Assembly (NCBI RefSeq): GCF_000001735.4
Contig: NC_003074.8
Location: 10,478,101-10,542,100 of the forward strand
From: Arabidopsis thaliana
Lineage: Eukaryota; Streptophyta; Magnoliopsida; Brassicales; Brassicaceae
DNA: 64,000 nucleotides
Direction of reading: 5' to 3'
The notes below the pieces were generated by a model. It did not search any database, was not told the DNA's origin, and saw only the letters and a program-made list of their open reading frames with translations. Numbering within the stretch: position 1 is the stretch's first letter; each line of letters begins with the position of its first letter. The position numbers and the translations under genes are program-made. Below are positions 22,194 through 34,023 of this stretch, in pieces.

Positions 22194-22870
22194 TGTGGAG
22201 TTGAGTCTTGCTAAACAAGCAAATGATGACAAGGCTAACTCAAAGAGTAACTCAGATTGATGCAAATATAACCATAGTTAGTTCAAGCTTTTGGGACCAC
22301 AAACAAAGTTGCTGGTTTCGTCAAAAGAGAGAGCTGTGAGTTGTCTTGTAGTGAATTCAATTGTGTGACTGTGGTGGTGTATACGTTTGGTTACGTATAA
22401 GGTGACAGCTTTGCAATTAGGGTTGGTACACAAGGTGTGATGTCTCCATCTATAAAGAGGAACATTATGCAGAGAGAAGAAGTGTGATGTAATGATGTAG
22501 TGATGCGAGTTGCATAAAGAGAGGAAAACAGAGTGGGGAAACACTAAGAGGGAAAGTGAGCTTTGTATATTGTCAGGGGTGGGTGAGGGAAACAAGCTGT
22601 AAACTCTTTCAAGTTGTTTAGTGGATTCCGGGACACCGTTCCCGGCGAGACGTAGGCTATACCGGTTTGGTATAGCTGAACTCGTTAAACTGTGTTTGTG
22701 TGCCCCTTATTCCTTTTCTGCATCATTCTCTGCATTCACCATTATCTTCTTATCATCTCTGTTTCAGTCTTGCATATTTCCCAAAGATTCACTTCTAAGT
22801 TTAGCTTGAAACCGTAATAGATAAGCAAGCAACAAGCTTAAGCCTTGATAAGGTTGGATTAACCTTAACA
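22194..22870 (+). repeat. 3' LTR of the Copia-type element
   Basis: It is 677 bp, TG...CA, differing from the 5' LTR at about three positions. It is preceded by the purine-rich AGGTGGAGATT and followed by the target duplication TACTC. Confidence 0.95.
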
Positions 22871-22875
22871 TACTC

Positions 22876-24942
22876 TTTTGAAGACTACTGGTCCGGTCCG
22901 TGATGACTAGTTACATTAAAATCTGAAAACACGAAAACATAGTATAGTTAGGCATTCTCGAAAAGAAGAAGAGTAGATACAACTTGTTAGTCTTGAGATG
23001 AGTGAGCACAGGATATGGAATTCAATAATTTGTAAGCACAATTCATCTGACAAATACAAAAGACAAGTGAATTGATAATAATAATAATAATGTATATTTG
23101 TTTGCTTTGTTTTTATTGGGTTATAAGACGACCAAATTAAAAATCTTTCCGAACCTAAGATTTATGTATTTTAAAAATATAACTTAAAATACTCAGCTAT
23201 GGAGTTTATACCAATAGTAATAAAATAAAATAAAACTATATATACTATCTTTTGTATCATTGTCATCTACTATATACCTCACATTCATTTGTTTCTGTAA
23301 TTAATTGAATATTAGTTTTTTTTCCTTTTTGGACGAAATAACTTTAGAGGTCCTGTATTTTGATTAGGACGTGGTTATATCATGTCATTGCAAACAAAAT
23401 AGCAATTTAAGAAGTGAAATTCGTGGTTGCAATAGCAAATAGTCTGTCGGTTCTCAATCTATGTTTGAGGGTGTGATGTAGTTTCTAATCACTATTTTCC
23501 TTGGAATTTGTTTTTGATAGGAATGTGAATATCATATGAATGAAGTTTAGGTTTTACAAAAAAGCTTAACCAGATAAATGTAAACTTGCCAAGAAAAAAG
23601 ATTAAAAAACAAGTAATACAAGCTAATGTTGAATGTCAATCAACATGGTCTACCGGATCCACAAGAGCATTAGGCTTCTATTTACTTGGACATTACGTTG
23701 ATGAGAAACCCTTCTTGTAATCTTTTACCAACTATCATCTACGGTTTTTAAGAATTCAGTTTGACCAAAGTTTAACAAAAGTTTTATATTTTATTTGACA
23801 CTAGATGACCGTTAATACTAAACCATCTTTGATCTAACATGAAATTTACTCAATCAAATATATATATCATTGATTAAGTATGATGATTAAATTGCAAATC
23901 TAACCATAAATGCAGATCCAATTATAATGATATAGTTGCTCGATTATGAGAACCCTGGAGATTTTATTATGAAATCTATAGGCCCAATTATCAGAATCAA
24001 AACTCAATCAACTAGATGATGTGAAATCAATTTTTTTAATGTATGTACACATTATTATTATACAATCATGGCCAGAGAGGCCATACCACATGTGTATAGT
24101 ACAATCTCACATGTGTCAATGCCAAATAAAATTCATAAAAATTAAAAACATTGGCTTAAGAGTTGAAGACATGTCCCATGTTCACTTTGGTTTATCTCTT
24201 CAATATCTCCTAAAAATTGCATTTGCTTGGTTGCTAGGACACACTCGCATACAGCTACATGAATTCTGAATGACCCATATGTTCCTTTTAGCTCCAAAAT
24301 TACTAGTTATTTCTGTTTTGCCGGTTTTTATTTTCTACTTTTAGAATCATGACAAATAAATACAATAAAAAAAGATTTCAATATCCATAAGAGACTATTT
24401 TAACGTTGATCAAAAAGTGATTTGAATGTTTTTCTGAATTGTCTACATTTTACTACCTAGCTCACATATTTATCTGGCATGGTATTCATGATTTATTATC
24501 CAAGTCCCAATTAAGACTAAAAGGGACATACTGGCTCTAAGTCACTTGTTTCGGATCCCACTACTTTTTGGGAAAACTTCTAACATTAAGAAGTTTTTGA
24601 AGATTTTTAAAATGTAATGGAAACTATATACAAGTCATTCGAAAAACAAGATCTAGCCATTCCATAGGGGTTCATAGAGATGTTCAAGACTTTCCATATG
24701 TGTGTGTGTACCTTGTGTATGAATAAAAATAGATAAAAAGACTATCATTTGACTTCTAAGCAGTTAAAATATTGTCTCATTGATGATATTGACCAATCAA
24801 GCATAAACAAAATTGTTTTTACGATGAAGAATAATAATTTAATGAGTTAAATACAAAACCTCACCGATTGCATCTGAAAAATCTTAGAAGATTCACTATA
24901 TTGTTTATTGAATTATTGAAAAATATATTCATTAATTAATAA

Positions 24943-24976
<34 letters not shown>

Positions 24977-27690
24977 AAAATATGATTGAGAACAAAAAGA
25001 TACAAACTTGGCCGTCTCATGTGGTAGACCTTACTTCAGTGTGACTGTGCTGATGAAAGAGCATGTGCCTCTATTAATGACATATATATAAATTATACAT
25101 ATGGTTCTCGTAACTAATTCTATAACATAACACAAATACAATTCGAAAATTTGTTTGTAGGTCACGCAATTAAGAAATTAAAACCTAATAAATGCTTAGT
25201 GGGAGGAATCCCCATCAGCAAGAAAACTCAAAATCATCAACAAAAAAAAGGAGAGATTATTCATAAAATTTGTTTGATAAAAACAGATATGAATAAGTAG
25301 CTTTAGTAATGCTATAAATCTGTAACTCCTAGTCTTGTTTGTAATGTTATAATTATGGTGCAAGAGAAAATATGTTTTAGATATTCAAAATCAGATTGAT
25401 GAACTATTACATTTACAGTTTACCAGCTCAAACACGTTTTAGATCAACCGCTAATAAAAACTGGTCAAAATATAACACCTAATCACAAAAGCATCATAAG
25501 TATGTCATAAGCGACCAAAATCAACTTAATAAAAAAACAAAGTGGTAAAACACTAGGGCCTGATAACTTGTATAGCTGTCTTGTACAGTGTAATAATCAT
25601 CATATATATTCTCTTCTTAAGTCTAATGGGTTATTCAACATTTATCCACCATCTATTTCAGATTAATTAATAGCTGCCGTCAAAAATAAAAAGGATAATA
25701 ATAATGTTGTGATATAAGATATTATAGAATATATATTTTAATATAATAATATTTTATGTTCGTAAAATAGAAACTTCCCATGTGATTTTCTTCTCTCACC
25801 GCCGGTTACGGTTATTGTCTTTTTCTTAGACTTGAAAATATTAAATCTTTTTGTTATGGAATTTTACTACACAGCTTGTATTCATATAGTTTTGGGTTAA
25901 TAGTTAAAACATAAAACATATATCGTGATTATAGTTTACTCACATTTTACATGTTGTTACACTGTCGATATCTATCAAATATATTACTGTTGTAATTTCT
26001 TTTCAAAAATACTGTTCTAATTTAATCCTGCATCCAACAAACTTTTTGACCAGAGAGAACCAATATATATATCAGTATGTCTATAAAAAAATATGATAAT
26101 TGTGAAAATGAGATCCATATTTTTGATTATATATATAAGTGAAATAGATTTGATTTGATTTACTTTGCAACGTCTTGTGACACAAGCATGACATAATCGA
26201 ACCCATCTAACAATAACATGCAGTATATCGTTGAGCTTCTAGCAAAATCAACAAAAATCTAAAATCTTTTAGTAAAATAATATTAAACCTTTTATCATTA
26301 AGAATTTTTTTAAAATTAACAATAAACCCATGACATTTGTCTAATCTGCCATAGAGTTGAGGTGGGACTTCTAACATGCTCTATTATCTCTTGTACTCCG
26401 TTGATCATCGATGATAAATCACAAGCTAAATGTTTGTGAATAAGTGAAAATTTATCTTGGAAATGAAAAATTATCCAAATCAAAGGGTTACAGTAACTGG
26501 ATAATTCATTTAACACTTTGAATCAACAAGATCAAATAAAAAAAGTTGGAAGACAGTGAAGCGACAACATAGTCCATTACTTTGAGTTAAAGTAATATTA
26601 TAATTTAGTAAAGTTGATCTAATTACATTTTTATAAGTTTAATCTGGTCATCGCTGGACCAAGTTGTCATCCTCCAAATTCCTTACCAATCATACAAATT
26701 GATTTTTGGCCTTTTCTTGGAATCATCTCTTTTTTTTCTTTGTGTTTTTCTTCTCATTCATTTTGTTTTTCTTTAATACACACACATGCATGTATAAACG
26801 CAGTTTTATGACTGGACATATCGCGTAAGATCCATAAGCCAATAGCTTTTTTTAAGTAAAGTATTTTCATTTTATGGGTATAATTATAAAGATGTAAATT
26901 TCCCCAAAATAATATAAACAGCAGTCTCTCTCCTACTTAATCAAATCACTAGACGCGGATTTGCTTAACAAAGTAACTTTAAACCAAATCGTTCCACCTA
27001 AAAGGCTAAAACCATTAGGATTGATTTTGGTCAAAAAAATCGGTTACTATTTTTTAATTTACTTAGAAGACTGGCAAAAAAAAATGATTCCAAACTACTA
27101 ACATATAAGATAAAATGTATTTAACATCAAATTAAAATTTTCACGTTAACTAATATAAAAAAATGATATGAAAGAAAACCCAACTAATCTTTGATTATAT
27201 GCGTTAGCCTTCTTCATTAGCCTTCTTTAAATACTAGATTAGTACTTGATAAACTTTTATTGTCTATACAATATATCAAAAAAAATGCCTCTAAATTAAC
27301 TACATAAATTAGTAATTTCTGAAAATTAATAAAAAAAACACGTAACCATAACTTCCGAGTATGTTTACTTTAATAATTTTCACGGGATTCTGAACTCTAA
27401 ATAAAGATTGATTGATAAAAAAATATTAAAATAAAATTCACGGGATTTACAAATTAGTTATCATTTGAATCATTTGTTATAGAATCTAAAATAAAATAGT
27501 AAATTGATCATATAGTAAGAAATCAAATTTTCTTTTTTTGTCATAAATAAATATAATTTGTTCTTTAGTTATGCACGCTGGAAATAGATCCCACTAATAA
27601 AAATTGGACTTTTCAAACAAAGAAAATAATTAAATAAAATCTTCCTTTACAAAAACAAAAGAGGAAAATTCAAAGAAAGGAGAACTCTCT
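22876..27690. other. Large gene-free AT-rich region upstream of CSLC4
   Basis: This is about 4.8 kb with no supported gene. Open frames are short and AT-driven. It holds a (TA)n microsatellite at about 24,945-24,973. The part nearest CSLC4 presumably contains its promoter, but I could not single out a TATA box with confidence. Confidence 0.6.
24945..24973. repeat. (TA)n microsatellite
   Basis: About 14 TA dinucleotides in uninterrupted series within AT-rich intergenic DNA. Confidence 0.9.
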
Positions 27691-28009
27691 TCTTCTTCTT
27701 CTTCTTCTCCTCTCCTCTTTATTTACTTAGTTGGTTCACTTCAGCACATGATCCTCGTCTCTCTTTCTTTCTCTCTCTCAATCACAAGTTTCAGTTACAC
27801 AGCTGAACCCAAAGTATCTCACATTCTGATCTAATCAGAACACTGTTTTGTCTGTGTAACATAAACAAACGATCCTGTTTTTATGGAAAATTTAATGAAA
27901 CAGTGACGATTCTTCTACACTTCTTTATAATGACAAACATTTCATAGTACCAAAATACACAAATACCTTTTCTTTATTCTTCTCACCCTTCTCTGTTTCT
28001 TTATCATTC
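27685..28009 (+). promoter_or_regulatory. Likely 5' leader of CSLC4 with CT tracts and three short upstream frames
   Basis: CT-rich tracts (TTCTTCTTCTTCTTC near 27,690 and CTCTCTTTCTTTCTCTCTCTC near 27,755) are typical of plant leaders. Three ATGs with short in-frame stops precede the CSLC4 start: 27,748-27,834 (28 residues), 27,883-27,906 (MENLMKQ) and 27,930-27,947 (MTNIS). If the transcript starts upstream of 27,748 all three would be translated ahead of the main frame. The transcription start is not known from the sequence alone. Confidence 0.5.
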
Positions 28010-30967
28010 ATGGCTCCAAATTCAGTAGCAGTGACAATGGAGAAGCCAGACAACTTCTCTTTACTAGAGATCAACGGCTCAGATCCATCCTCATTCCCCG
28101 ACAAACGTAAATCCATCAGTCCAAAACAATTCTCATGGTTCCTTCTTCTCAAAGCTCATAGACTCATCTCGTGTCTCTCGTGGCTAGTCTCTTCGGTTAA
28201 AAAGCGAATCGCGTTCTCCGCGAAGAACATTAACGAAGAAGAAGATCCTAAAAGCAGAGGAAAACAAATGTACAGATTCATCAAAGCTTGTCTTGTCATC
28301 TCCATTATTGCCTTGTCCATAGAAATCGTTGCACATTTCAAGAAATGGAATCTTGATCTCATTAACCGACCGTCTTGGGAGGTTTACGGGCTTGTCGAAT
28401 GGTCGTACATGGCTTGGCTCTCGTTTCGATCCGATTACATCGCTCCTCTTGTCATCAGTCTCTCCAGATTCTGCACTGTACTCTTTTTGATTCAGTCTCT
28501 TGATCGGTTAGTCCTCTGTCTCGGTTGCTTTTGGATCAAATTTAAAAAGATCGAACCTAAGCTCACCGAAGAATCTATCGATTTAGAAGACCCCTCCAGT
28601 TTCCCAATGGTCCTTATTCAGATCCCAATGTGCAACGAACGAGAGGTAAACTATAAACACTCTGTTTTTACTCTGTTTTCACTTTGGTTTTACTCTGTGT
28701 TGCTCTGTTTTTACTCTGTTTTTATTCTGTTTTATGTTCTGTTTTCTCTTACATAGTATAATTGTTATGTTTTGTTTTCTTCTAGGTGTATGAACAATCA
28801 ATAGGAGCAGCTTCACAACTTGATTGGCCAAAAGATAGGATCTTAATTCAAGTATTAGATGATTCAGACGATCCAAATTTACAGCTTTTGATCAAAGAAG
28901 AAGTATCGGTTTGGGCCGAAAAAGGCGTAAACATAATTTACAGGCATAGGTTGATCAGAACTGGTTACAAAGCTGGCAATTTGAAATCAGCCATGACTTG
29001 TGATTACGTTAAAGATTACGAGTTTGTGACTATCTTCGACGCAGATTTCACACCAAATCCTGATTTCCTCAAGAAGACTGTTCCTCATTTCAAGGTAAGA
29101 ACACAATCTCTTTATTCCCAAACTTATAAAAGGAAACTTCTTTCTTGACGTTTCGTAATTTACGATGAATGTTTTAGAGAAATTCACTGGAAAAAGATTT
29201 GTTTCTTTTTTACACTTTTTTGATAGAAAATATTTTTTTGATTATACTCATCACCGACAGTTGTCTTTGCTGGTTTTATCTATTTTTCGGTGGATCATGT
29301 TCTAAGTAACCGACAAATTTTTATATTGTTTTTTGTATTTTTGGTTTTATGTTAGGAAAATCCAATTTGGTAATTTGTTATGTATGAAATCGAAGTAACC
29401 GACAAATATGAAATTACAAAACTCATGACTTCTTTGGTTGATTTTTCTAACATGACAAGTCTTCAAATTCAATCTAGTTGAAGCTAATCTTGATTCTGTT
29501 TGATTCCGGGTTTCAATTATTCCTTTGTTTTTACATTTACATATTATAATAATAATTGTTTTATAAGTTATTGTTTTGTGAAAAATCGAAATTCTATTAT
29601 TTTATTTTTATGTACCCCACCTAAAGAGCATATCTTATTTTTCATGTGGGTTGTTGGAGTCGAACTCAAGATGACTGAGACCGGAATTTTTAAGTAGACT
29701 AGTCAATAGATTTTGTTAAAATGTAAAAGTATATTCATGTGGAAGTTTACATTTATGCAAACATTTTTGAATATCAAGATTCTTACGAGTGTTGTGTTGT
29801 TTGTTTGCACAGGGTAATCCAGAGCTAGGGTTGGTCCAAGCAAGGTGGTCATTTGTGAACAAAGATGAGAATCTCCTCACGAGGCTACAAAACATAAACT
29901 TATGTTTCCACTTCGAAGTAGAACAACAAGTGAACGGTGTGTTTCTCAATTTCTTCGGATTCAATGGAACCGCTGGAGTATGGAGGATCAAGGCATTGGA
30001 AGAATCCGGCGGATGGCTCGAGAGAACCACCGTGGAAGATATGGATATCGCGGTTAGAGCGCATCTCAACGGCTGGAAGTTTATTTACCTTAATGATGTT
30101 GAAGTCACTTGCGAGTTGCCAGAGTCTTATGAAGCTTACAAGAAGCAACAACATCGTTGGCATTCCGGTCCTATGCAGCTGTTCCGGTTATGCCTTCCTT
30201 CAATTATCAAATCAAAGGTAAAAGTTTATTTCTACAACTAGTGATAGTAGTTAAACATCATTACATATACTCATTGTTTGTTTTTGTGTTTGTAGATATC
30301 GGTTTGGAAGAAGGCGAATTTGATCTTCCTTTTCTTTCTTCTAAGGAAGCTTATTCTACCATTTTACTCATTCACACTCTTTTGCATTATACTTCCATTG
30401 ACAATGTTCATACCCGAAGCCGAGCTTCCGTTGTGGATCATCTGCTATGTTCCTATCTTCATTTCGCTTCTCAACATTCTCCCGTCACCTAAATCTTTCC
30501 CTTTCTTAGTCCCTTACCTTCTTTTCGAAAACACAATGTCAATAACCAAGTTCAACGCCATGATCTCCGGGCTGTTTCAGTTTGGATCGGCTTACGAGTG
30601 GGTTGTGACGAAGAAAACCGGGAGATCATCGGAGTCCGATTTGCTAGCGTTTGCTGAAAAGGAAGAGAAGTTGCATAGGAGAAACTCGGAGTCAGGTTTG
30701 GAGCTTCTGAGCAAACTTAAGGAGCAAGAGACAAATCTTGTAGGGCAAGAAACCGTGAAGAAGAGCCTTGGAGGGCTAATGAGGCCGAAGAACAAGAAGA
30801 AGACGAACATGGTGTTCAAGAAAGAGCTCGGGCTTGCGTTCTTGCTGCTAACCGCAGCTGCAAGGAGCTTTCTATCGGCGCACGGTCTTCACTTCTACTT
30901 TTTGTTGTTTCAGGGACTGTCTTTCTTGGTTGTAGGGTTGGATTTGATCGGAGAACAGATCAGCTAG
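28010..30967 (+). CDS. CSLC4: Cellulose synthase-like C4, xyloglucan glucan-backbone synthase
   Basis: Four exons join in frame: 28,010-28,645, 28,786-29,094, 29,813-30,217 and 30,296-30,967, all with GT/AG introns. They give 673 residues, the remembered length of Arabidopsis CSLC4. The protein is a family-2 glycosyltransferase with DDSDD (about 237-241), FDADF (about 296-300), VEDMD (about 389-393) and QQHRW (427-431), the D, DxD, ED and QxxRW motifs of processive beta-glycan synthases. A membrane helix near residues 88-108 and several C-terminal ones (from about 455) bracket the catalytic loop. CSLC proteins make the beta-1,4-glucan backbone of xyloglucan in the Golgi. Intron 2 (718 bp) carries a probable antisense SINE. 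No defect is seen. The start [13 protein letters not shown] is the first in-frame ATG. Confidence 0.97.
29590..29720 (-). mobile_element. Possible antisense SINE remnant in CSLC4 intron 2
   Basis: On the minus strand CTTGAGTTCGACTCC matches a pol III B box (GGTTCGANTCC). It is preceded at about tRNA spacing by TTGACTAGTCTACTT, a weak A box. The downstream part ends in an A-rich stretch (ATAAAAATAAAATAAT). I could not find target duplications. Confidence 0.4.
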
Positions 30968-30999
30968 ACACACACAAAACCAAGACAGAGAACAAGGAA

Positions 31000-31420
31000 A
31001 AAAATACCGTTTATATTCACTATTTTTTTGTTTGTTTTTTAAATTCTTTTCCCTTTTTATATGTGGGTTTTATACATAATTTTCAAGAACTTATAATGTC
31101 CAGTTTCAGATAAATGAATTGAAACGAATTTGTTATATGATTTTGGCTTAACTTTAAAAAATCATAGCTCTTAGATGTTTTGTTTGGATAAATATTCAAC
31201 AGTATTTCAATCACAATTACTCAATCACATTACCTCTAATAGAAAATATTTTTGTCTTCTCAACTTTGATTTGATTACCATAGCATTTGTGGACAGAATG
31301 AATGGAACTACAAACTATTCTCATTAGTGGAAAGATTACAAATGATAATTTGTCTAGTCATAGTTTAATTTGTCTCGGAAAAATACTCAAAAGAAGTGTA
31401 GATAGAGATCAGATTAGTTA
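31000..31420. other. CSLC4 3' flank
   Basis: T-rich sequence directly after the CSLC4 stop, followed by AT-rich spacer. No gene is seen. Candidate poly(A) signals are weak AATAAA-like variants (GATAAATGAATTG near 31,110). Confidence 0.4.
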
Positions 31421-31889
31421 TCTATATATACATTTTTGTAGACGTTTTTGAAGATAATGTTGAAGATTTGAGCCATAATTCAACAATTAATTCAAATGGG
31501 TGGGTATAACCCGGTTTAACTCTGTTCGGATCTTGGATAACATGTTTAATTCTGTTCTGATCTTGGATAACATTAATTTTTGGAAAAGTTACCTAAAAAC
31601 TAATAATTAAAAACAAAAATTAATGATTTAATTACCAAATTTAATATAAACAATATCTCTAAACTAACCATATTTGTTATTTACTTTAACTATTTTCCTA
31701 AAATATTTCTACCTAATTTAAACATAAATATATAATTCTTCTTTCACTTTTATTTGATCTTATACTTTATTTATTTTGAATTTATATAAAATATATATAG
31801 TTAATAAAATATTATATTTTTTTCTGCATATGATGTAATTCAAATTTTTAAAACGGACATATATTATTCAACCTATGAAGAAATAATAT

Positions 31890-32870
31890 GTGTACAATGT
31901 CCCACATCGCTTAGAAAAATTGTACAATGGTTCAGACCCATATTATAAAAGGACCAAAATGATTCTGATTACGAATGAGCAGGAAACTTGATTTATCAGG
32001 CGTCCAAAATTAAAATAGTTATCCGATTTACTCGGGTTTTTTATTTTAAAGATTTGAAACTTTAAAATGTTTCAAGAAATTATAAATATTATAACTTTAT
32101 CAAAAGTTAAATATTATAATTTTAAAAACTTTTTATAAAGTCTATCTTTAAAAAATGCTTTAAATATTTATAATTTTAAAACTTATAAAGTTTTAAAAAT
32201 TATAAATTGAATTTTACAAAAAATTTAAACATGATAAATATATATATAATATATTAATACGAGACGATATATTACAGGAAAAAACTTAAATATAATCAAG
32301 GTCGATATTGTATTTTTTGTAAGTTTCAAATTTTATAATATTGAAATTAATAAGAAAATGACAAAATTGTTTAATTTCACGGGACTGGGTTGTATGGTAG
32401 GATGGGTTTGGGTGGATAATAATTAAGATTGTACAATGTCCCACATCGCTTAAAAAAATTGGACAATGGTTCAGAGCCATACTATAAAAAGGACCAAAAT
32501 GATTTCGATTACGAATGAGCATGAAACTTGATTTATGAGGTGTCCAAAATTAAAATGGTTTGTTTACTAGGGTTATTTATTTTAAAGAATTGAAACTTTA
32601 AAAAGTTTCAAAAAATTAAAAATTAAGTTTTACAAGAAATTTAAACAATATAAAAGATATTAATATGGGACGATATACTGCAAGAGAAATCTTAGATATA
32701 ACACTCAAAATTCAATGATGAAGTTTGGGTCAATATTAATCTTTTTTGAAGTTTCTAATTTTATAAATATTTGAAATTTATAATAAAATGACAAATTTGT
32801 GTTTAATTTCACGGGACGGGGTTATATGGTGTGACGAGTTTGAGTGGATTATAACATGGGATGGTATGCT
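31890..32870. repeat. Two diverged long tandem units within the Helitron
   Basis: ACAATGTCCCACATCGCTTA, followed by a shared GGTTCAGA..CCATA..TATAAAA stretch, begins at about 31,896 and again at about 32,436. Later shared blocks (TTTAATTTCACGGGAC at about 32,370 and 32,800) keep the same order. Indels make the spacing vary between about 410 and 545 bp. Confidence 0.75.
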
Positions 32871-33011
32871 ACGGAAAAAACCTATAATTAACAATCATAA
32901 TATAATTATATAATCTTAAACACTAAACAAAATTAACAATATTAAAAAAAAACTTAAAACTTTAATTTTTTAAAATCACATTTCGATTCTTTTATAAGAT
33001 TTCTCTCGCAG

Positions 33012-33430
33012 TACTACCACGGGTGAAATCCTAGAATTGACGGGTTTGAATCGATATTAATATGGGATGGTGTACTACGGGTGATATTTTAGAATTGACT
33101 GGTTTATGTTGATAATAATTTGCGATAGAATTAGGAGTGAAATCCTAGAATGACAATTAAAATATAATTATACAATTAAATACTACCACGGGTGAAATCC
33201 TAGAATTGACGGGCTTGATTCGATATTAATATGGGATGGTGTACTACGGGTGAAATTTTAGAATTGAATGGTTTGGATTGATTATACTTTGCGATAGAAC
33301 TAGGAGTGAAATCCTAGAATGACAATCAAGTTATTATTATACAATTAAATACTACCACGGGTGAAATCCTAGAATTGACGGGTTTGATTCGATATTAATA
33401 TGGGATGGTGTACTAAGTGTGAAATCCAAG
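33012..33430. repeat. 169-bp tandem repeat, two full and one partial copy
   Basis: TACTACCACGGGTGAAATCC starts at 33,012, 33,181 and 33,350, a constant period of 169 bp. Each unit contains CGATATTAATATGGGATGG. The third copy breaks off after about 75 bases. The array lies about 200 bp from the Helitron 3' hairpin. Confidence 0.92.
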
Positions 33431-34023
33431 AAACAACAATCAAAATACAATTATACAATATTAAACATTTAACAAAATAAACAAATACAACTTAAAACTT
33501 TAAAATTTGAGTTATAAAATTTTGTCTCGCGGTGAATTATACATTTCAATCAAACAATAGCATAAATTTATTAAAAATCATCCTAAAAAATATTCAATTA
33601 TTTTTTTTTTAATGAAAATATAGGCCCGCGGTATACCGCGGGTTAATATCTAGTTAAGAGAAATAAGAAATTTAGAGAAATCTAGGGTTTTTAGACTATT
33701 GAATTACATATTGTTTTGTTTGCTTTAACTTTTAACATCTGTTTTTAACAAGGGCAAGTTAAAGTGATTCTTTATTTTTTTGACAATTTCTTACAAATTT
33801 GGGAATTTAGTCTATTCATTAGATGATTAGAAAGATTTTTTTTTTTGGAAATTTTCCCTTTGTTGTCTTTATTTTTTACTTGCTCTGGAAGCAAAAACCC
33901 CTACTATCGTATCTGTGTATATATTCAGCCGTTTGGCCAAGAGGAACAAGATTATAAACATTGCTTGTGTTCTTACAATTCTAACCGAAGACAAATCGTC
34001 AATCTTGTACAGCATTTCTAGGT

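Larger units (their letters stand above)
16254..22870 (+). mobile_element. Young Copia-type LTR retrotransposon, gag only recognised, carrying a nested LINE fragment
   Basis: The element is bounded by two 677-bp LTRs that differ at about three positions (about 0.4%) and by a 5-bp target duplication TACTC (16,249-16,253 and 22,871-22,875). It has a TGGTATCAGAGC primer-binding site next to the 5' LTR and a purine-rich AGGTGGAGATT before the 3' LTR. At a plant rate near 7e-9 substitutions per site per year, the LTR difference suggests roughly 0.3 million years. The interior carries gag-like sequence of the Copia kind. I see no protease, integrase or reverse transcriptase in 19,320-22,180, so it appears to be a non-autonomous family. 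A 1.1-kb LINE fragment is inserted in the gag region. Confidence 0.92.
31421..33653 (+). mobile_element. Probable non-autonomous Helitron with internal tandem units
   Basis: The right end is diagnostic: an 18-bp palindrome CCCGCGGTATACCGCGGG (33,625-33,642), then TTAATAT and CTAG (33,650-33,653) before a T. This is the subterminal hairpin plus CTRR terminus of Helitrons. The left end is uncertain. TCTATATATACATTTTTG at 31,421 follows an A and is a candidate TC terminus. There is no Rep/helicase coding. Inside are two long diverged units (about 31,890 and 32,435) and three 169-bp units from 33,012. Confidence 0.65.

Noticed and set aside
31893-31960. Independent LTR elements starting TGTCCCACATCGC inside the Helitron
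   Set aside because: No primer-binding site or second terminus adjoins either copy. Kept only as a possible capture.
33012-33430. CRISPR-like array
   Set aside because: Regular 169-bp units without short repeat/spacer structure in a plant nuclear Helitron. It is a tandem repeat.
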